A stretch of DNA of 14,661 nt from an uncultured Erysipelotrichaceae bacterium (GTDB lineage Bacteria; Bacillota_I; Bacilli_A; Erysipelotrichales; Erysipelotrichaceae): the NCBI GenBank assembly GCA_902803275.1, contig CADCPE010000221.1, forward strand, positions 1 to 14,661, read 5' to 3'. The notes under the pieces are model-generated. The model did no database searches and was not told where the DNA came from. It was given only the letters and a program-made list of their open reading frames with translations. Shown piece after piece: positions 6,070 through 12,715 of this stretch (positions are counted from its first letter, which is position 1; the number at the start of each line of letters is the position of its first letter). Both the position numbers and the translations under genes were made by a program.

Positions 6070-6792
6070 ATGAAAAAGCTGTTTAAAATGATTTCTGTCT
6101 TATTGGTCCTTGTCAGCTTATGCGCCTGCTCCGCAGTGATCGCTGAAAAAGGTGAAGATTATTCAGGCAAGATGCTTACCGGTAAGGTAAATGATATAGA
6201 GGGAACTGTAGTATATCTGCAGCTTGGAAAGCTTAAGAAGGCTGAGAATAGCGAAATGCCTGAGATGCCTTCGGATTCTGAAGGTCAGATGCCGCAATTC
6301 AATGATGGTGAAAAGCCTGAGTTTCCGGAAGACTTTGATGGGCAGATGCCAGAAGATTTTAAAGGCACAGCTCCGGAAGGCTCTGATGATCAGATGCCCG
6401 GTCAGTTTGGACCGCATGGTGGAAACAGACCGGAAATGCTCGAAGGTGAAAGACCTGAAAGCCCGGAAGGTCTAGATGGCGAAAGACCACAGATGCCTGA
6501 AGGCTTTGAAGGCCAGATGCCTCAAGGCGATCGGGAAAATAGGACGGGTGCAGAAAACGGCACAATGCCTCAGATGCAGAATGGAAAACAGGGCAAGGCG
6601 ATCTATACATTCAAGGAAAAATCACAGACTGCAAGTATCGATCTGAAAGATGCGGTAGTCACTCTGGCTGATGGATCTAGCGGAACAGTCAGCGATCTTA
6701 AAGCCGGCGATGTCGTTCAGATCGCAGTCGATGAAAACAACAACGTGAGTTCTGTAGCTGTTGTTGAAGTAAGCGAAATCACTGAAGAATAA
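6070..6792 (+). CDS. Lipoprotein with Met-Pro-rich acidic repeats
   Basis: A 240-residue secreted lipoprotein. The signal peptide (1-19) ends in the lipobox LCAC, placing the lipidated Cys at 20. Residues 61-172 form a low-complexity region rich in Glu, Asp, Gly, Pro and Met, built from loose repeats such as EGQMP, DGQMP, PEGFEGQMP, GERPE and GERPQMP, with about ten Met residues. On either side lie beta-like stretches: TGKVNDIEGTVVYLQLG (37-53), and residues 177-235 with ASIDLKDAVVTLADG and LKAGDVVQIAVDENNNVSSVAVVEV. These look like one small beta-barrel domain interrupted by the repeats. A strong AAGGAGG (6054-6060) precedes the ATG at 6070. The phased TTCA repeats upstream suggest two-component control. 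Function is unknown; surface display, cation or metal binding, or envelope-stress roles are possible but unproven. Confidence 0.85.
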   Translation: MKKLFKMISVLLVLVSLCACSAVIAEKGEDYSGKMLTGKVNDIEGTVVYLQLGKLKKAENSEMPEMPSDSEGQMPQFNDGEKPEFPEDFDGQMPEDFKGTAPEGSDDQMPGQFGPHGGNRPEMLEGERPESPEGLDGERPQMPEGFEGQMPQGDRENRTGAENGTMPQMQNGKQGKAIYTFKEKSQTASIDLKDAVVTLADGSSGTVSDLKAGDVVQIAVDENNNVSSVAVVEVSEITEE

Positions 6793-6824
6793 ATAATACG
6801 GCAGGATGATCTGCCGTATTATTT
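6791..6824. terminator. Bidirectional terminator between convergent genes
   Basis: AAATAATACGGCAG (6791-6804) and CTGCCGTATTATTT (6811-6824) form a perfect 14-bp stem with a GATGAT loop, with A and T runs on both sides so that it can work on either strand. The lipoprotein stop (6790-6792) and the rsmF stop (6819-6821, minus strand) both lie in the stem. Confidence 0.92.
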
Positions 6825-8150
6825 ATATCTGTAATTGGCTGGATACTTGTTTTTAAGGATCCCTTTATTCACTATACCAAAGCCTAGAGGATAGCCTTCA
6901 ACAGCTATCAGCACATATCCTTCTTTGTCGAAGTCTGATACATTGATGGTTTCGCATCTGAGGTATTTTAAGACTCGCTCATCTTCGATTGAAAGGCTGA
7001 CAGTATTCTTATACTCCTTTTCTTTTAAAGCCAGTGCAAGAGCCAGAGAGGGCTCAAATCTGTCATGTCTTGATTCACCAAGATATAGTCCGGATCTTAA
7101 GACCCTTAAGCCTTTCAGATCAAAAGGATGATCCGGTTCAAAATACAGCCTGTTTTCTCTTCTTATGAAATTTCCGTTACTGAAAGACATATCGATATTT
7201 CTGAAGAAGAGATCATCAGGCTTGTTTACAGTATTGGCTTCTATATTTTTGTTTTCTTTTTTATCGCCTTTCTGAAGCAAAGCCACAAAGTGGCCTTCGC
7301 CTTTGATCCTGTGCGGATAGAGTCTTGCACAGTTTTCAGTCTTGCGTGTAAGTCCTGAAACAAAACCCTCAGACCGCCTCAGCGGAACAACTTTCAGCTG
7401 CGGATATTTTTCAAGGGCGTATTCGACCACATCCTCATTCTCTTTTTTTGAGAAAGTACAGGTGCTGTATACCATCATGCCACCCTCTTTCAGCATTTCC
7501 ACAGCTTTGCAGATGAGTTGCTTCTGAACAGGAGCATAGTAATCGCTGCCTTTTTCGATATAAGACTTTACAAGTTCGGGCTGTTTTCTGAACATTCCCT
7601 GTCCTGAACAAGGAGCGTCAAGCAGGATCTTGTCAAAACAGTTATCAAATCTGTCCAGCTTCAGCAGGTCTTCAGCGATGACAAAGCTGTTTTTTACCCC
7701 GTGTCTTTCAAGATTGCTCAACAGGATCTGAGCCCTGCTTACCGAGATATCATTGGAAAACAGAATGCCCGTATTGTTTAGCTTGTCCGCCAGTTTCAGT
7801 GATTTTCCTCCCGGGGCTGCACAGGCATCCAGAACGATGTCGTTCTCATCTATCGGCAGACTCTGTGCCGGCAGCATGGCACTTGGCTCCTGGATATAGT
7901 AAAGACCTGCATAATAATACGGATGTTTAGATGGACGGTCTTGTTCGTCAAAATAGAAACCGTCATCAGTCCAGGGGATCTTCTCCAGCTTGAAAGGAGC
8001 GATCTTTATGAATTCTTCAACGGAGATCTTTTGCGTATTGACTCTCAAGCCATTCACCTGAATGGATGACAGCGATTCAAGATAGTCGTCATATTCATCT
8101 TTAAAGATGGTCTTTGCTTCATCAAGATAATTCTGCGGGAGTTTTTCCAT
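6819..8150 (-). CDS. rsmF: RsmF/NOL1-NOP2-Sun family rRNA (cytosine-C5) methyltransferase
   Basis: A 443-residue S-adenosylmethionine-dependent enzyme expected to make 5-methylcytosine in 16S rRNA. The SAM-binding motif is DACAAPGGKS (108-117). The two catalytic cysteines are in DAPCSG (Cys181) and YSTCTF (Cys231), the latter being the usual nucleophile. The N-terminal part (1-100) matches the RsmF first domain, with GLRVNT (34-39) and YIQEPSAMLPAQ (85-96). The C-terminal part (about 315-443) is the RsmF RNA-binding extension, ending in a PUA-like stretch with GYPLGFGIVNKGILKNKYP. Length fits RsmF (about 450-480) rather than RsmB. Related Enterococcus EfmM methylates 16S C1404 and affects aminoglycoside susceptibility; which cytosine is used here cannot be told. 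The start has no ribosome binding site and lies just after a -10 box. The gene is single and convergent with the lipoprotein gene. Confidence 0.93.
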   Translation of the reverse strand: MEKLPQNYLDEAKTIFKDEYDDYLESLSSIQVNGLRVNTQKISVEEFIKIAPFKLEKIPWTDDGFYFDEQDRPSKHPYYYAGLYYIQEPSAMLPAQSLPIDENDIVLDACAAPGGKSLKLADKLNNTGILFSNDISVSRAQILLSNLERHGVKNSFVIAEDLLKLDRFDNCFDKILLDAPCSGQGMFRKQPELVKSYIEKGSDYYAPVQKQLICKAVEMLKEGGMMVYSTCTFSKKENEDVVEYALEKYPQLKVVPLRRSEGFVSGLTRKTENCARLYPHRIKGEGHFVALLQKGDKKENKNIEANTVNKPDDLFFRNIDMSFSNGNFIRRENRLYFEPDHPFDLKGLRVLRSGLYLGESRHDRFEPSLALALALKEKEYKNTVSLSIEDERVLKYLRCETINVSDFDKEGYVLIAVEGYPLGFGIVNKGILKNKYPANYRYK

Positions 8151-8220
8151 ACACTTATTCTAAAACATAATGATTGTTTAAGGAATTTCGACTTACGGCG
8201 GACATAATGAATGGAAGCAA
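8151..8220. promoter_or_regulatory. Divergent intergenic region between rsmF and comFA
   Basis: These 70 bases must hold both promoters. For comFA, CATAAT (8203-8208) is a fair -10 match but lacks a clear -35. The GC-richer piece CTTACGGCGGAC (8192-8203) stands out from its AT-rich surroundings and could be a competence-regulator element, although it is not a clear ComK box or cin-box. GGAAG (8213-8217) is a weak ribosome binding site for comFA. Confidence 0.35.
8157..8162 (-). promoter_or_regulatory. -10 box immediately upstream of the rsmF start
   Basis: On the minus strand TAGAAT ends six bases before the ATG at 8150, so the predicted transcription start falls on or next to the start codon. 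There is no Shine-Dalgarno sequence before the ATG. The -35 region is weak (TTCCTT at 17 bp). A leaderless message is implied. Confidence 0.45.
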
Positions 8221-9354
8221 ATGGAATGTCTAAGATGTGGAAATAAAGACCCTGATTATTTCTACAAGGGTCATAAAGGATTTTATTGCCGTAAATGCAT
8301 CAGGTATTCGAGAGTTCTGCTGGAAGAGGAACCGGAGACTTTTTCCTATGAGATAAGTGACGGGGCAGGCGAATACAGTTTTGATTATCCTTTGACACAG
8401 ACGCAGATAGAGGCATCCAGGAAATGTCTGGAGAATCTGAAACAGCATGATATCCTGCTTCATGCGGTCTGCGGAGCAGGCAAAACCGAGATCTCAATAC
8501 TGAGCATCAGCTATTTTCTAAACAAGGGGATGAAGGTCGCCTATGCCATACCGCGCAAGGAGGTGGTGATCGAACTGGAAAGACGTTTCAGGAAGATCTT
8601 CACCAGAGCGGAAGTGGTAAGCGTCTATGGCGGACATCATGAAAGACTTAACGGCGATCTGATCATCTGTACGACGCATCAGCTATACCGCTACTATAAG
8701 AGCTTTGATCTGCTGGTGCTGGATGAAGTCGATGCTTTTCCGCTTAAGGGAGACCAGACGCTGATGAACATCTCGCTTAATTCGTGCAAGGGCAGTATCC
8801 TGTTTTCCACTGCCACGATCGACAAGTGGCTTCTGGAGGCGATAAAGAAGCGCGAATATGGAAAAGTTGAAGTCTATACAAGACCATCCGGAAATCCCTT
8901 GAGCATTCCTTCACTCTGCTTCATGAACAGATATCTGGGATTTATCGGACTGTATCTGATCATGAAAAGAATGACCTGTCAGTGTCTGGTGTTTGTACCG
9001 TCAAAAAACATGTGCCGCATCATGCACGGGATCTTTTCACGTTTTTTTGCCTGCACCTATGTCTACGCGGATCTTGAAGATAGAGATCGCAATATCCTCA
9101 GCTTCAGAGACAAAGAAAAGCAGTTCTGTTTCTCAACGACCGTTCTGGAAAGAGGGATCACGATAAGAGGAATCTCGGTGATCATCTATGACTATAATAA
9201 TGTCTTTGATCTAAGCAATATCATCCAGATGCTTGGAAGAGTCAACAGAGGGATCGGGGATAACAGTGGAAAGACTTTTGTATTTACTGACAGATATTCA
9301 AAGAAGCTCAGGGAGACCATGGCCTATCTTGAGAAAGCGAACAGTTACCTATGA
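8221..9354 (+). CDS. comFA: Competence helicase/translocase ComFA
   Basis: A 377-residue superfamily 2 ATPase that drives single-stranded DNA through the ComEC channel during transformation. A zinc finger opens the protein (Cys3, Cys6, Cys23, Cys26). Helicase motifs follow in order: LTQTQ (58-62), Walker A AVCGAGKTE (82-90), DEVD (168-171, the DEAD-box variant), STAT (196-199), TTVLERGITI (306-315) and QMLGRVNRG (336-344). B. subtilis ComFA is about 460 residues, so this is a compact version, mainly from a shorter N-terminal region. The ATG at 8221 is used because it opens the first CxxC. The gene overlaps comFC by ATGA, so the two are translationally coupled. The presence of both implies that the organism retains at least part of a natural competence pathway. 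Confidence 0.95.
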   Translation: MECLRCGNKDPDYFYKGHKGFYCRKCIRYSRVLLEEEPETFSYEISDGAGEYSFDYPLTQTQIEASRKCLENLKQHDILLHAVCGAGKTEISILSISYFLNKGMKVAYAIPRKEVVIELERRFRKIFTRAEVVSVYGGHHERLNGDLIICTTHQLYRYYKSFDLLVLDEVDAFPLKGDQTLMNISLNSCKGSILFSTATIDKWLLEAIKKREYGKVEVYTRPSGNPLSIPSLCFMNRYLGFIGLYLIMKRMTCQCLVFVPSKNMCRIMHGIFSRFFACTYVYADLEDRDRNILSFRDKEKQFCFSTTVLERGITIRGISVIIYDYNNVFDLSNIIQMLGRVNRGIGDNSGKTFVFTDRYSKKLRETMAYLEKANSYL

Positions 9355-9950
9355 GATGTCTTTACTGTGACAGGATGGCCGACAAGGTCAGTTTAAAGAG
9401 CCTGTTTCTTAAGGAAGACGAGCTGTGTATCGACTGTCGAAGCAGACTTGTGCTCAAAAGAAGAAAGATCAGAGTCCAGGAGATGGAAGTTGAGACCTTC
9501 TATGATTATGACGGCATGTTCAAAAGTCTCCTGCTGCAGTATAAGGAGTGCCTTGATGAAGCTTTGAAAAACGTTTTTCTCTATGAAATAGCCGATTATA
9601 TCAATCTGCGCTATATGGGCTATAAGGTCTGTCTTATCCCAAGCAGCAGAAAAAAACTGGAATTCAGAGGTTTCAATCATCTGGAGATGATGTTTGAACA
9701 GGTGAAGCTTAAAAAGCTGCAGGGGCTCAGGATGAAAGATGAACTTTGCCAGGAAGGTATGGGTCTTAATGAAAGAATGAAAATGCTGGATAACTTTGTT
9801 TACGACGGAAAACAAGAGGAAAAAATACTGCTTGCAGACGATGTTCTGACAAGCGGTTCAACATTACTGGGGGCTTACAGAACTTTGATATTATGTAGCA
9901 AAACAGTAAAAGTGTTATCTGTAGCTTACAAAAACAACTTGTTAATTTGA
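9351..9950 (+). CDS. comFC: Competence protein ComFC (phosphoribosyltransferase family)
   Basis: A 199-residue ComF-family protein needed for DNA uptake; it works with ComFA at the membrane. An N-terminal zinc finger (Cys3, Cys6, Cys26, Cys29) is followed by the type I phosphoribosyltransferase fold with the PRPP-binding signature LLADDVLTSGSTL (160-172). IPSSRKKLEFRGFNH (96-110) matches the conserved RGFN element. Length is close to the usual 220-240 residues, slightly short. It starts inside the comFA stop codon (ATGA at 9351-9354). Its last codons contain the promoter of the cold-shock gene, and no terminator separates it from that gene. The enzymatic activity of ComFC in vivo is not established. 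Confidence 0.92.
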   Translation: MRCLYCDRMADKVSLKSLFLKEDELCIDCRSRLVLKRRKIRVQEMEVETFYDYDGMFKSLLLQYKECLDEALKNVFLYEIADYINLRYMGYKVCLIPSSRKKLEFRGFNHLEMMFEQVKLKKLQGLRMKDELCQEGMGLNERMKMLDNFVYDGKQEEKILLADDVLTSGSTLLGAYRTLILCSKTVKVLSVAYKNNLLI

Positions 9951-9969
9951 TTACAAATTGTGTTAGAAT
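9939..9969 (+). promoter_or_regulatory. Extended -10 promoter of the cold-shock gene
   Basis: TGTTAGAAT (9961-9969) is an extended -10. TTGTTA (9939-9944) could be the -35, at a long 19-bp spacing, inside the end of comFC. The predicted start near 9976 leaves only about 19 nt of leader, so this transcript would lack the long 5' leader seen on E. coli cspA. Confidence 0.6.
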
Positions 9970-9994
9970 TAAATATAAAGGAGAATAACGAGGA

Positions 9995-10198
9995 ATGTTA
10001 GGCAAAGTTAAAAGATTCAACAAGGTTAAGGGATTTGGCTTCATTACAGCAGAAGATGGTCGTGATGTCTTTTTCCATTATTCTCAATTGATCATGGATG
10101 GCTACAAAACCATAAGTGAGGGGGCAACAGTTGAATTTGATTTAGTTGAAGGTGAACGTGGTCTCCAAGCTCATAATATAAAAGAGATTCAGGGATAA
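9995..10198 (+). CDS. csp: Cold-shock domain protein (Csp)
   Basis: A 67-residue single cold-shock domain, a five-strand barrel that binds single-stranded RNA and DNA and acts as an RNA chaperone. RNP1 is KGFGFI (12-17) and RNP2 is DVFFHY (24-29). Length is typical. The usual KVKWFN at the start reads KVKRFN, so the surface Trp that stacks on nucleic acid is Arg here, and RNP2 has Phe-Phe-His-Tyr where Phe-Val-His-Phe is common. AAAGGAG (9977-9983) lies 11 bases upstream, with a second GAGG closer to the ATG. It has its own promoter and terminator and sits between comFC and secA, where many Bacillota have hpf. Confidence 0.95.
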   Translation: MLGKVKRFNKVKGFGFITAEDGRDVFFHYSQLIMDGYKTISEGATVEFDLVEGERGLQAHNIKEIQG

Positions 10199-10207
10199 CC
10201 GTCAATG

Positions 10208-10237
10208 AAAAAAGTTGGTCTGCGGACCAATTTTTTT
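10208..10237 (+). terminator. Rho-independent terminator after csp
   Basis: TTGGTC (10215-10220) pairs with GACCAA (10225-10230) around TGCG. The A run before and seven T after (10231-10237) extend the helix through one G-U pair. Confidence 0.9.
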
Positions 10238-10342
10238 GTACCGGATATCTCTTAGAAGCCAAATATTTTATGGACAACATAATACTGATGAATCATATGA
10301 ATGAGGCCAATATCTGTCAGTAAAGATAATAGCTGTCACGTA
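10238..10342. other. Spacer between csp and secA
   Basis: About 100 bases with no convincing gene. CTGTCA occurs twice (10314-10319 and 10333-10338), which may be chance. A 17-codon frame at 10270 has no ribosome binding site and is not supported. Confidence 0.5.
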
Positions 10343-10351
10343 TGATATAAT
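10343..10351 (+). promoter_or_regulatory. Extended -10 promoter of secA
   Basis: TGATATAAT, identical to the extended -10 at 3571, without a recognisable -35. A start near 10358 gives a leader of about 19 nt that contains GAGGAGG (10364-10370), a strong site for the ATG at 10377. Confidence 0.65.
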
Positions 10352-10376
10352 TTTTTAATGGACGAGGAGGTAAAAA

Positions 10377-12713
10377 ATGGGATTTTTAGATAGATTATTC
10401 AACAATGACAAGAAGATCCTTGACGAAGTCGAAAAGGCTGTCAGACCTGTAGAAGCCCTCAAAGACGAGATGGCTGCTTTAAGCGATGAACAGCTTAAAA
10501 ATAAAACTGCAGAATTCAAAGAAAGACTGGCAAACGGCGAAACACTTGATGACATCATGGTGGAAGCTTTTGCGGTCGCCAGAGAAGCGGCAAAAAGGGT
10601 GATCGGGGAATTTCCGTTCTTCTGTCAGCTTGAAGGTGCGTATGTCATGCATCGCGGCGATATCGCCGAAATGAAGACCGGTGAAGGCAAGACCCTGACT
10701 TCGGTCATGGCCGTCTATCTCAATGCCCTTGAGGGCAAAGGCGTTCATGTCGTCACCGTCAACGAATATCTGGCGCAAAGAGACTCGGAGTGGATGGGTG
10801 CAATTCACAGATTCCTTGGTCTTACTGTCGGCTTGAACCTGAGAGCTTTGACTCCTGCTCAGAAAAGAGCTGCCTATGAATGTGATATCACCTATACGAC
10901 CAACTCGGAAGTAGGCTTTGACTATCTGCGTGACAACATGGTCACCAGAGTAGAAGACCGTGTATTGAGAAATCTGCATTTCGCTCTGGTCGATGAGGTC
11001 GACTCGATCCTGATCGATGAATCCAGAACCCCGCTGATTATTTCCGGCGGTGAAAGAAAGACAGCCAATCTTTATATAAATGCGGACAGATTCGTCAAAA
11101 GACTCAAGGCTGATGAAGAGTATGTCATAGACATAAAAGACAAGAATGTCCAGCTTACCGAAGAGGGTGTTCATAAAGGCGAGAAGGCTTTCGGTGTTGA
11201 AAACCTCTATGATATTGAAAACACCTCGCTGGTACACTATATTAATCAGGCTTTGAAAGCCAACTACATCATGACCCGTGATGTCGAATATGTGGTCGAA
11301 GACAATGAAGTGATCATCGTTGACCAGAATACCGGACGAAAGATGCCGGGCAGGGAGTATTCCGACGGTCTGCATCAGGCCATCCAGGCCAAGGAAGGTG
11401 TTCCGATCAAACAGGAGACGACCACCATGGCTACGATCACCTATCAGAACTTCTTCAGGCTCTATGACAAGCTTGCCGGTATGACCGGTACAGCCAAGAC
11501 CGAAGAGGAAGAATTCCTTTCGATCTACAACATGCGTGTCGTAGAGATACCTACCAATGTTCCTGTCCAGAGGATCGACTATCCGGATCTGGTTTTCGGT
11601 ACCAAGAAGGCAAAATACAACGCCCTGCTGGAAGAAGTCAAGGAATTATACGCAAAAGGTCAGCCGGTGCTTGTCGGTACGATTTCTGTCGAGACTTCAG
11701 AACTGATTTCCAAGATGTTCAAGCAGGCCAGGATCAGACATGAGGTATTGAATGCCCAGAACCACGCCAGAGAAGCCGACATCATCGCCAAAGCCGGCAA
11801 GGAAGGTTCAGTCACGATCGCAACCAACATGGCAGGACGTGGTACCGATATCAAGCTTACGGAAAAATCAAGAGAACTTGGCGGTCTGGTCGTTCTGGGT
11901 TCGGAAAGACATGAATCCAGACGTATCGATAACCAGTTAAGAGGACGTTCGGGCAGACAGGGCGATCCCGGATATTCAAGATTCTATGTCTCGCTTCAGG
12001 ATGAACTGATGGTCAGATTCGGTTCCGATCGTATTGCCGGGCTGTTCGAACAGATGGGTGATATACCGATCGAAAACAAGACCGTCACTAAAGCTATCTC
12101 CAGTGCTCAGAAACGTGTCGAAGGTCTCAACTTCGATATCCGTAAAGCGCTGCTGGATTATGACGACGTCATGAGACAGCAAAGAGAGACCATGTATGCC
12201 CAGCGCAACTACATCCTCGAACACGAAGATATCCATTCGGTCGTCGAAAACATGTATCAGCGTGTCGTCGAGAATATCGTTGAATCAAATACTTCAATTG
12301 ACGGCAAGAAGGAAGTCATCGACTGTGAATCGATCATCAAGCGTCTTGGCAACATGGGCATCACCAGTCTGAAACAGGAAGATCTTGAAGGCTTGAACAG
12401 TGAAGAGATCACGGAAAAGTGTCTGAATGCCTCGTTCGGTGCCTATGAAAAGAAGATCAAGCCGGTCAAGGCACAGATATTGCCGCTGGAAAGGACGATG
12501 GTGTTAAGACTGATGGACCGCGCATGGCAGAATCATATCGATGTCATGTCCAAATTAAGAGAAGGCATCCATCTGCGTTCATATGCTCAGAACAATCCTC
12601 TGCAGGCTTATGTCGAAGAAGGCTATGAGCTGTTTGAAAACATGATGAACACGATCTCCAGTGATGTCGTGACCTTCTGCAATAATCTAAAGATCGTAAT
12701 AAAGGAAAAGTAA
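10377..12713 (+). CDS. secA: Preprotein translocase ATPase SecA (no zinc-binding tail)
   Basis: A 778-residue motor that pushes unfolded proteins through SecYEG at the membrane. The Walker A motif MKTGEGKTL is at 99-107, DEVDS at 206-210, followed by IDESRTPLIISG. Then come the preprotein cross-linking region (about 225-370), KLAGMTGTAKTEEEEF, ATNMAGRGTDI, QLRGRSGRQGDPG, and the helical wing and scaffold (ALLDYDDVMRQQR, DRAWQNHIDVMSKLREGIHLRSYAQNNPLQAY). The chain stops at KIVIKEK without the C-terminal CxCxSG zinc-binding domain that contacts SecB or ribosomes in many bacteria, which explains its shorter length against about 840 in B. subtilis. A GAGGAGG site supports the start. prfB starts two bases after the stop, the common secA-prfB arrangement. 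Confidence 0.98.
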   Translation: MGFLDRLFNNDKKILDEVEKAVRPVEALKDEMAALSDEQLKNKTAEFKERLANGETLDDIMVEAFAVAREAAKRVIGEFPFFCQLEGAYVMHRGDIAEMKTGEGKTLTSVMAVYLNALEGKGVHVVTVNEYLAQRDSEWMGAIHRFLGLTVGLNLRALTPAQKRAAYECDITYTTNSEVGFDYLRDNMVTRVEDRVLRNLHFALVDEVDSILIDESRTPLIISGGERKTANLYINADRFVKRLKADEEYVIDIKDKNVQLTEEGVHKGEKAFGVENLYDIENTSLVHYINQALKANYIMTRDVEYVVEDNEVIIVDQNTGRKMPGREYSDGLHQAIQAKEGVPIKQETTTMATITYQNFFRLYDKLAGMTGTAKTEEEEFLSIYNMRVVEIPTNVPVQRIDYPDLVFGTKKAKYNALLEEVKELYAKGQPVLVGTISVETSELISKMFKQARIRHEVLNAQNHAREADIIAKAGKEGSVTIATNMAGRGTDIKLTEKSRELGGLVVLGSERHESRRIDNQLRGRSGRQGDPGYSRFYVSLQDELMVRFGSDRIAGLFEQMGDIPIENKTVTKAISSAQKRVEGLNFDIRKALLDYDDVMRQQRETMYAQRNYILEHEDIHSVVENMYQRVVENIVESNTSIDGKKEVIDCESIIKRLGNMGITSLKQEDLEGLNSEEITEKCLNASFGAYEKKIKPVKAQILPLERTMVLRLMDRAWQNHIDVMSKLREGIHLRSYAQNNPLQAYVEEGYELFENMMNTISSDVVTFCNNLKIVIKEK

Positions 12714-12715
12714 AT

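Noticed and set aside
8180..8212. AAGGAATTT and AATGAAT upstream of comFA as a sigma-H promoter.
   Set aside because: Each half resembles the sigma-H consensus, but the spacing between the halves is far longer than expected.
10270..10323. A 17-codon open frame between csp and secA.
   Set aside because: There is no ribosome binding site and no promoter of its own, and its composition looks random.
10479..11375. Long open frame (298 codons) on the minus strand opposite secA.
   Set aside because: It is a shadow of the secA codon pattern, with no ribosome binding site and no recognisable protein features.
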